The position numbers and the translations under genes are program-made. From Bacillus sp. AFS037270 (GTDB taxonomy: Bacteria > Bacillota > Bacilli > Bacillales_B > DSM-18226), in NCBI RefSeq assembly GCF_002585305.1, contig NZ_NUNF01000092.1:1-6377 (forward strand): a stretch of 6,377 nt of DNA, written 5' to 3'. This document shows, piece after piece, positions 1-2,757 of the stretch. The number at the start of each line of letters is the position of its first letter. Position 1 is the first letter of the stretch. Under the pieces are notes generated by a model. That model had not been told where the DNA came from, ran no database searches, and was given only the letters and a program-made list of their open reading frames with translations.

Positions 1-19
1 TTTTATACTTTCTTATCTC

Positions 20-269
20 AAAATAAAAAACTCCCGCCTCTATATAAGAGACGAGAGTTTGGTTTTCCCGCGGTACCACTCTAATTGTTCACAAAGAACC
101 AGCTTTCTTTTGTAACGGAGGATTCTCCGGCCTCACCCTACTTTATTCAGGCTTGCATCTCAAAAGTGCGTTTCATTATCTGTTCCATGTCAGGCTCTCA
201 CCGTCCCTGACTCGCTATAACTTCCCAGATAACTACTCTCTTTTTCATTGACTTTTTCCAGTTAGATTA
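20..269 (-). promoter_or_regulatory. T-box leader (tRNA-sensing riboswitch), target gene left of window
   Basis: Read on the minus strand, this is a full T-box leader. Stem I has a kink-turn-like base (AUGA opposite UGAGAUG), a specifier loop with AGUA opposite GAA, a helix UUAUCUG/CAGAUAA, an AGCGA segment, and an apical hairpin GUCAGG/CCUGAC around a GGUGAGAG-type loop. The conserved T-box AGUGGUACCGCGG lies at 68-82, followed by a terminator. The UGGU bulge should pair with a tRNA ending in ACCA. The 3' side of the specifier loop reads UGAAACGCA. If one base separates GAA from the codon, the specifier is CGC (Arg, 168-170); neighbouring registers would give ACG or GCA. In this family, uncharged tRNA stabilises the antiterminator and switches on a tRNA synthetase, amino-acid biosynthesis or transport gene. 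That gene lies beyond position 1. The T-box identity is firm; the amino acid is an inference. Confidence 0.93.
24..59 (-). terminator. T-box regulated intrinsic terminator
   Basis: On the minus strand, a 12-bp stem (48-59 paired with 29-40, two G-U pairs) closes a 7-base loop and runs into a T-rich tail at 21-28. It follows the T-box sequence directly, the standard place for the conditional terminator. It competes with the antiterminator formed by the T-box bases. Confidence 0.92.
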
Positions 270-275
270 TCAGTT

Positions 276-304
276 ATTATACTGGAAAGATTAGGATTTA
301 TCCA
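276..304 (-). promoter_or_regulatory. SigA-type promoter of the T-box transcript
   Basis: On the minus strand the -10 is a perfect TATAAT (276-281). The best -35, at 17-bp spacing, is TGGATA (299-304), four of six matches. Transcription would start near 269, just before stem I. An 8-bp inverted repeat, TTTCCAGT (255-262) and ACTGGAAA (281-288), brackets the -10 region and could be an operator or chance. The -35 overlaps the predicted SigG -35 of the divergent spore gene. Confidence 0.65.
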
Positions 305-330
305 TAGGTGTTGATTATTTTTTTCATTAG
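302..330 (+). promoter_or_regulatory. Candidate SigG promoter of the spore protein gene
   Basis: CCATA (302-306), 18 bp, then CATTAG (325-330) approximate the forespore SigG consensus (GHATR, 18 bp, CATWHTA), with mismatches at the first -35 base and the end of the -10. Alpha/beta SASP genes are normally transcribed by SigG in the forespore, so the position fits the gene that follows. The match is imperfect and unproven. Confidence 0.45.
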
Positions 331-359
331 GGAACCTTATTGTTAAAGGAGGGATTTTT

Positions 360-614
360 ATGGCCAGACGAAATAAAATACTTGTTCCGGAAGCCCGGAA
401 TGGATTAGATGCCTTGAAGGCAAGAGTTGTTCAATCTGGAAGTCCTGAGGATGCTAAATTTGAAGCGGCCGAGGAGGTTGGTGTTCCTTTAAAAAAGGGA
501 TATAACGGCCAGCTGACCTCTGAACAAGCTGGGAAGGTTGGCGGAAGGCTCGGCGGCAGTATGGTTCGCGAATTGGTTAAAATGGCACAAGAAAACTTAA
601 GTAAAAGGCAATAG
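360..614 (+). CDS. Alpha/beta-type small acid-soluble spore protein (SASP)
   Basis: The 84-residue protein has both hallmark segments of alpha/beta SASPs. The N-terminal one is KILVPEARNGLDALK (6-20); the C-terminal one is GKVGGRLGGSMVRELVKMAQ (58-77), matching the family's GSVGGEITKRLV-type helix. Family members coat DNA in the dormant spore core, protect it from UV, heat and chemicals, and are degraded at germination. KFEAAEEVGV (33-42) corresponds to the cleavage site of the germination protease GPR (KYEIAQEFGV in the classical proteins). About 12 extra residues (21-32) separate LVP...LK from this site, making the protein longer than the usual 60-75 residues. The ATG start is set by AAAGGAGGG (345-353), 6 bases upstream. 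The gene is monocistronic, divergent from the T-box transcript, and ends in its own terminator. I cannot assign a specific ssp name. Confidence 0.93.
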   Translation: MARRNKILVPEARNGLDALKARVVQSGSPEDAKFEAAEEVGVPLKKGYNGQLTSEQAGKVGGRLGGSMVRELVKMAQENLSKRQ

Positions 615-620
615 ACGAAG

Positions 621-650
621 GGAGCCATTTGTCAAGGCTCCTATATTATT
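621..650 (+). terminator. Intrinsic terminator of the SASP gene
   Basis: GGAGCC (621-626) pairs with GGCTCC (636-641) around a 9-base loop, followed by a T-rich but interrupted tail (TATATTATTTT). It starts 6 bases after the SASP stop codon. The short stem and broken T run make it a moderate terminator. Confidence 0.7.
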
Positions 651-661
651 TTAAAAAAAGT

Positions 662-689
662 TTGACAATTCTGTGACAATTGGTAGAAT
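662..689 (+). promoter_or_regulatory. SigA promoter of the small membrane protein gene
   Basis: A perfect TTGACA (662-667), 16 bp, then TAGAAT (684-689, five of six). The start would be near 696, giving a leader of about 18 bases that still includes AAGGAG (699-704). An exact 8-bp direct repeat TGACAATT (663-670 and 674-681) has an 11-bp period across the -35 and spacer, so a regulator could bind there on one face of the helix. Confidence 0.75.
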
Positions 690-713
690 ATTCAGTATAA
701 GGAGTTGGTGAAT

Positions 714-971
714 ATGAATGAGAAATATGTAAAGAATTTACAAACTTTTAAAACGGCATCAGCCTACTTTGGGGGATTCGGATTCATTTTTCTTTTATTC
801 AGTATTTTTGAAAACGGTTACAAACTTACCCTTGGATTGGGTATCGGATTAACCGCTTCTTCAGTCGTCCTTTTCTTACTTGGAATCTTTTTGGGATTAA
901 TGGAAGAGTATACACTTGCAAGTAAACGGAAAGCACCGGTTTCCCGATCATCACATCAATTTTATTATTAA
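714..971 (+). CDS. Small two-helix membrane protein of unknown function
   Basis: The 85-residue product has a charged N-terminus (MNEKYVKNLQTFK), a hydrophobic segment at about 17-33 (YFGGFGFIFLLFS), a short polar turn (ENGYK), a second helix at about 39-63 rich in Gly and Leu, and a basic, Ser-rich tail (ASKRKAPVSRSS). That predicts a hairpin membrane protein with both ends on the same, probably cytoplasmic, side. I chose the ATG at 714 because AAGGAG (699-704) lies 9 bases upstream; the in-frame TTG at 705 abuts that site. The gene has its own promoter and a terminator, so it is monocistronic. It vaguely recalls small Bacillus membrane proteins such as YrhC, but I do not recognise the family securely. 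The strong promoter and ribosome site argue that it is a real gene. Confidence 0.75.
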   Translation: MNEKYVKNLQTFKTASAYFGGFGFIFLLFSIFENGYKLTLGLGIGLTASSVVLFLLGIFLGLMEEYTLASKRKAPVSRSSHQFYY

Positions 972-979
972 AATACACA

Positions 980-1010
980 AACAGACTTGTGCGCCTGACA
1001 CAAGTCTGTT
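980..1010. terminator. Bidirectional terminator between convergent genes
   Basis: A perfect 12-bp stem AACAGACTTGTG (980-991) / CACAAGTCTGTT (999-1010) with a 7-base loop. The plus-strand side runs into TTCTTATTTT; the minus-strand side runs into TTGTGTATTTT. It ends one base before the stop codon of the convergent TetR1 gene, so it can serve both genes. Confidence 0.88.
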
Positions 1011-1011
1011 C

Positions 1012-1584
1012 TTATTTTGCCCCCTCTCGTAACAGAAAAATTTTCATGACGTCGGCAATTTGATCGGAACTCAATGGGTCATGATTTCTTTCCCAATCAG
1101 AGACAAGGGCTATGTACATTTTTAGCAATAGAAAACTGATTACTTCCGTATTTGCAGGTGGAATGGCTCCTTTTGCAATTGCAGTTTCAATCTTTTGTCT
1201 TAAATATGCAATAATTTCATCCTCTACATGCTTCAACATTTCGGATACCGCTAATGTCCCCATTTCTGCTTCTTCTTGGACAAGCTTGATCATCAACTGG
1301 TGATGAGAACGAAAGGCTAATAATCGGGTCAGGGCCCGGTGGACGTTCTCCGTAAATGGTAATCCCTTGTCGATGACGGCCTCAGCCTCGGCAATCATTT
1401 CTTTTACTAATTTAGATATGATTTCTTCAAAAAGTTCTTCTTTATTTTTAAAAAAGGTATAAATTGTTCCTTTACCAACATTTGCGAGCCTTGCTACCTG
1501 GTCCATGGTGGTGGCTTTATAGCCGAATAACGAGAAAGACTTTGTTGCTGCTTCTATGATCATTGTTCTTCTATCGGGAGCCAT
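1012..1584 (-). CDS. TetR/AcrR-family transcriptional repressor (TetR1)
   Basis: The 190-residue protein has the TetR N-terminal DNA-binding domain: helix 1 (RRTMIIEAATKSFSLFGYKAT, about 5-25), then the helix-turn-helix (TMDQVARLANVGKGTIYTFF, 26-45) and the signature KNKEELFEEI (46-55). The remainder is the helical ligand-binding and dimerisation domain, typical in length (family about 190-200). I chose the ATG at 1584 because AAGGAGGA (1592-1599) lies 7 bases upstream; an ATG 27 codons earlier lies in the promoter region and lacks a ribosome site. Members bind palindromes as dimers and release them on binding small lipophilic ligands. Its targets are not evident. It stands alone, convergent with the small membrane gene and divergent from the tetR2-mmpL side. 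A palindrome in its own leader suggests autorepression. The exact subfamily and ligand are unknown. Confidence 0.92.
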   Translation of the reverse strand: MAPDRRTMIIEAATKSFSLFGYKATTMDQVARLANVGKGTIYTFFKNKEELFEEIISKLVKEMIAEAEAVIDKGLPFTENVHRALTRLLAFRSHHQLMIKLVQEEAEMGTLAVSEMLKHVEDEIIAYLRQKIETAIAKGAIPPANTEVISFLLLKMYIALVSDWERNHDPLSSDQIADVMKIFLLREGAK

Positions 1585-1600
1585 GTTTCGGTCCTCCTTT

Positions 1601-1635
1601 TTGACTAAATTAGTTTTCTGGTCAATTCCTAATTT
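1601..1635. promoter_or_regulatory. Candidate operator of TetR1 (nested inverted repeats)
   Basis: Three overlapping inverted repeats lie in the TetR1 leader: ACTAA-A-TTAGT (1604-1614, perfect), TTGAC...GTCAA (1601-1605 and 1621-1625), and AAATTAG...CTAATTT (1607-1613 and 1629-1635). They sit just downstream of the predicted transcription start (near 1630), a usual place for an autoregulatory TetR operator. Which repeat is bound, if any, is inference. Confidence 0.45.
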
Positions 1636-1636
1636 T

Positions 1637-1665
1637 AATATATCATAGCTTATGATTTGTTTCAA
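1637..1665 (-). promoter_or_regulatory. SigA promoter of TetR1
   Basis: On the minus strand TTGAAA (1660-1665), exactly 17 bp, then TATATT (1637-1642); each box matches five of six consensus bases. The start near 1630 gives a leader of about 46 bases containing the candidate operator and the ribosome site. Confidence 0.72.
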
Positions 1666-1694
1666 ACGGATGAGAAATTAGTCTTTCCCATACT

Positions 1695-1721
1695 AAAAAA
1701 ACCTTTCAAATTAATGAAAGG
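1695..1721 (-). terminator. Orphan leftward intrinsic terminator
   Basis: On the minus strand CCTTTCA (1715-1721) pairs with TGAAAGG (1702-1708) around a 6-base loop and is followed by seven T (1695-1701). The plus-strand reading lacks a T tract, so it acts leftwards. No intact leftward gene lies immediately upstream, which implies a small RNA or a lost gene ending here. It also shields the TetR1 promoter from read-through. Confidence 0.7.
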
Positions 1722-1731
1722 ATTAGTGTCT

Positions 1732-1821
1732 CTAATTCAAATAAACCTTCCCCTTTATCTTCTTGCTCGTTTGTTTGATAAATTCCTCAATCGAATATCT
1801 GCTAATGGGGCTACCACCCTT
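1732..1821 (-). other. Possible small gene or gene remnant before the orphan terminator
   Basis: One minus-strand frame is open for 29 codons. Its product is protein-like: after a short lead it reads RYSIEEFIKQTSKKIKGKVY and LN, then a stop 10 bases before the orphan terminator. Upstream, AAGGGTGG (1813-1820) resembles a ribosome site, but no ATG, GTG or TTG follows it in frame; only an ATT at 1806 could serve. Two readings are possible: the decayed 3' end of a gene once transcribed leftwards, or a very small peptide gene with a rare start. I do not recognise the sequence, and at this length chance is not excluded. Confidence 0.22.
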
Positions 1822-1835
1822 CTATTTATAGGTTT

Positions 1836-1851
1836 AACTAAACGTTTGATT
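1836..1851 (-). repeat. AAACGTTT-core operator-like site, copy A
   Basis: The 16-mer AATCAAACGTTTAGTT on the minus strand. It is an exact copy of the other two sites in opposite orientation. Here the flanks also give ACTAA-N8-TTAGT (1837-1841 and 1850-1854). The core is a perfect palindrome around CG, with six of eight outer positions paired. It is likely a regulator binding site; the regulator is unknown. Confidence 0.7.
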
Positions 1852-1891
1852 AGTACTCAAAAAGCCTTTACCTGTAGATACAGCCTCATTT

Positions 1892-1907
1892 AATCAAACG
1901 TTTAGTT
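1892..1907 (+). repeat. AAACGTTT-core operator-like site, copy B
   Basis: An exact 16-bp copy, AATCAAACGTTTAGTT, on the plus strand. Its centre is 56 bp from copy A and 41 bp from copy C; 41 bp is close to four helical turns, which would put B and C on the same DNA face. Confidence 0.7.
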
Positions 1908-1932
1908 AGTTTTTGAACCGCTTTAAAAAATC

Positions 1933-1948
1933 AATCAAACGTTTAGTT
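1933..1948 (+). repeat. AAACGTTT-core operator-like site, copy C
   Basis: The third exact 16-bp copy, followed by AATTTTTTTT. Its centre lies about 87 bp upstream of the predicted tetR2 -35. From 1722 to 2001 the only other structure I see is the weak leftward open stretch and AT-rich sequence. Confidence 0.7.
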
Positions 1949-2001
1949 AATTTTTTTTCCTTCTTTAAAAGTTGTTTTTTTCCGCAAACCAGTTTCTTTG
2001 T

Positions 2002-2021
2002 TCACAAGTCTATCACTTTGC
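2002..2021 (+). promoter_or_regulatory. Candidate TetR2 operator O1 (upstream of tetR2)
   Basis: TCACA-AGTC-TATCA followed by CTTTGC. It aligns with the two sites before mmpL (TGACA-N4-TGTCACTTT), with one mismatch in each half-site and the same CACTTTGC extension as O3. It ends 5 bp upstream of the tetR2 -35, which is compatible with autorepression. It is the weakest of the three copies. Confidence 0.5.
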
Positions 2022-2026
2022 GAGAA

Positions 2027-2055
2027 TGTTCATTGCTCTCACAATCGACTATAAT
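2027..2055 (+). promoter_or_regulatory. Promoter of tetR2
   Basis: A perfect TATAAT (2050-2055) with a poor -35 (TGTTCA, 2027-2032) at 17 bp. Transcription would start near 2062, leaving only about 11 bases before the start codon, so the ribosome site would lie at the very 5' end of the mRNA. The -10 is convincing; the short leader is odd, and another promoter upstream cannot be excluded. Confidence 0.55.
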
Positions 2056-2072
2056 ATGTTTGGGGTGAGTAT

Positions 2073-2648
2073 ATGGCACGAGAACGCAAATTCTCAACAG
2101 AGGATTTATTTCAAATTACAAAACAAATGCTTTTAACACATGGGTATGAGGGATTTTCGTTTAGCCTCTTGGCTGAACAATTGGAAATCTCTAGAGGGGC
2201 CATCTATAAGTATTATGAAAATAAAGAAGAGCTCATTACAGATTATATGCTCTATGAGATGGAGCATTTTCTCACTGAATTAAAAGACATTGAATCAGTA
2301 AATGGATTTGATGCAAAGTTTGATTTTTTAATCGATCTTATATTCAAGAATTCAACCATCCCGCATATGATTGAATTAGGACGCAGGATTCCCATCAATG
2401 GAAATCAAAAGGTCAAGGAAAACCATGAAAAGCTGGAAAAGCAGCATTTGAATATGTATCACCATCTACAGGGATTCATCTCCTTAGGCAGACAGGAATT
2501 AAAGTTGAAGGAGACACTACCCGATCCGTTAATACTTGGATTTATTTTTCAAACGATTATGATTCCGAATCACTTTGGAATTCCCCATCCACAATGGGTT
2601 AGCTCGATTAAAGAGATGATTCGTCATGGAATGTTAAGAAATGAGTAA
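2073..2648 (+). CDS. TetR/AcrR-family repressor of the adjacent MMPL exporter (TetR2)
   Basis: The 191-residue protein carries a TetR DNA-binding domain: helix 1 (STEDLFQITKQMLLTHGYEG, 8-27), then the helix-turn-helix (SFSLLAEQLEISRGAIYKYY, 29-48) and ENKEELITDYM (49-59). The C-terminal two-thirds is a divergent, mostly helical ligand domain, normal for the family. The ATG is preceded by GGGGTGAG (2062-2069) at 3 bases, a tight spacing. The exporter gene follows 109 bp later in the same direction, a common TetR-efflux arrangement. Similar inverted repeats precede both genes, so I infer that it represses itself and the exporter and is released by a ligand related to the exported compound. It shares the fold with TetR1 but little sequence outside the DNA-binding domain, so the two are not a recent duplication. 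The ligand is unknown. Confidence 0.93.
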   Translation: MARERKFSTEDLFQITKQMLLTHGYEGFSFSLLAEQLEISRGAIYKYYENKEELITDYMLYEMEHFLTELKDIESVNGFDAKFDFLIDLIFKNSTIPHMIELGRRIPINGNQKVKENHEKLEKQHLNMYHHLQGFISLGRQELKLKETLPDPLILGFIFQTIMIPNHFGIPHPQWVSSIKEMIRHGMLRNE

Positions 2649-2677
2649 TTGACACTACTGTCACTTTAACAGATAAT
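2649..2677 (+). promoter_or_regulatory. SigA promoter of the MMPL exporter gene
   Basis: A perfect TTGACA (2649-2654), 17 bp, then GATAAT (2672-2677, five of six). The -35 begins at the base after the tetR2 stop codon. The start near 2684 gives a leader of about 74 bases. Operator O2 overlaps the -35 and spacer, so a bound repressor would block the polymerase. Confidence 0.78.
2650..2663. promoter_or_regulatory. Candidate TetR2 operator O2 (in mmpL promoter)
   Basis: TGACA-CTAC-TGTCA, a perfect 5-4-5 inverted repeat, continues into CTTT like the other copies. It covers the end of the -35 and the start of the spacer of the predicted exporter promoter. Its centre is 62 bp from that of O3, about six helical turns. 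Confidence 0.68.
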
Positions 2678-2705
2678 TATGGTGATAAAGGTGTCTTTTT
2701 TTTCG

Positions 2706-2731
2706 GCAAAGTGACAAATGTGTCACTTTGC
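2706..2731. promoter_or_regulatory. Candidate TetR2 operator O3 (perfect 26-bp palindrome in mmpL leader)
   Basis: GCAAAGTGACA (2706-2716) and TGTCACTTTGC (2721-2731) form a perfect 11-bp inverted repeat with a 4-base spacer, containing the same TGACA-N4-TGTCA core as O2. It lies about 22-47 bases into the predicted leader. As RNA it would fold into a strong hairpin ending 11 bases before the ribosome site, so it could also affect translation or mRNA stability. Confidence 0.75.
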
Positions 2732-2757
2732 TCACTAATTATAGAAAGGGGTACAAA

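Noticed and set aside
1807..1820. Second T-box motif on the minus strand (AGGGTGGTAGCCCC)
   Set aside because: It lacks the ACCGCG half, has no stem I upstream, and the following terminator is not positioned for antiterminator pairing.
1657..1893. Plus-strand open frame of 78 codons
   Set aside because: It begins inside the TetR1 promoter, has no ribosome site, runs through a terminator hairpin and two AAACGTTT sites, and its product has no recognisable organisation.
1836..1948. CcpA catabolite-response (cre) sites
   Set aside because: The cre consensus requires TG and CA at the outer positions (TGWAARCGYTWNCW); all three copies lack these, although the AAACGTTT core matches.
2662..2703. 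Possible rho-independent terminator after tetR2 (CACTTTA ... TAAAGGTG then a run of T)
   Set aside because: The stem needs a bulge, the loop is long, and the region is better explained as the mmpL promoter, its start site and leader. It could attenuate weakly, but I do not call it.
2711..2739. Alternative mmpL promoter GTGACA, 17 bp, ACTAAT
   Set aside because: It would start transcription near 2746, inside the ribosome site. The promoter at 2649-2677 has better boxes and leaves a usable leader.
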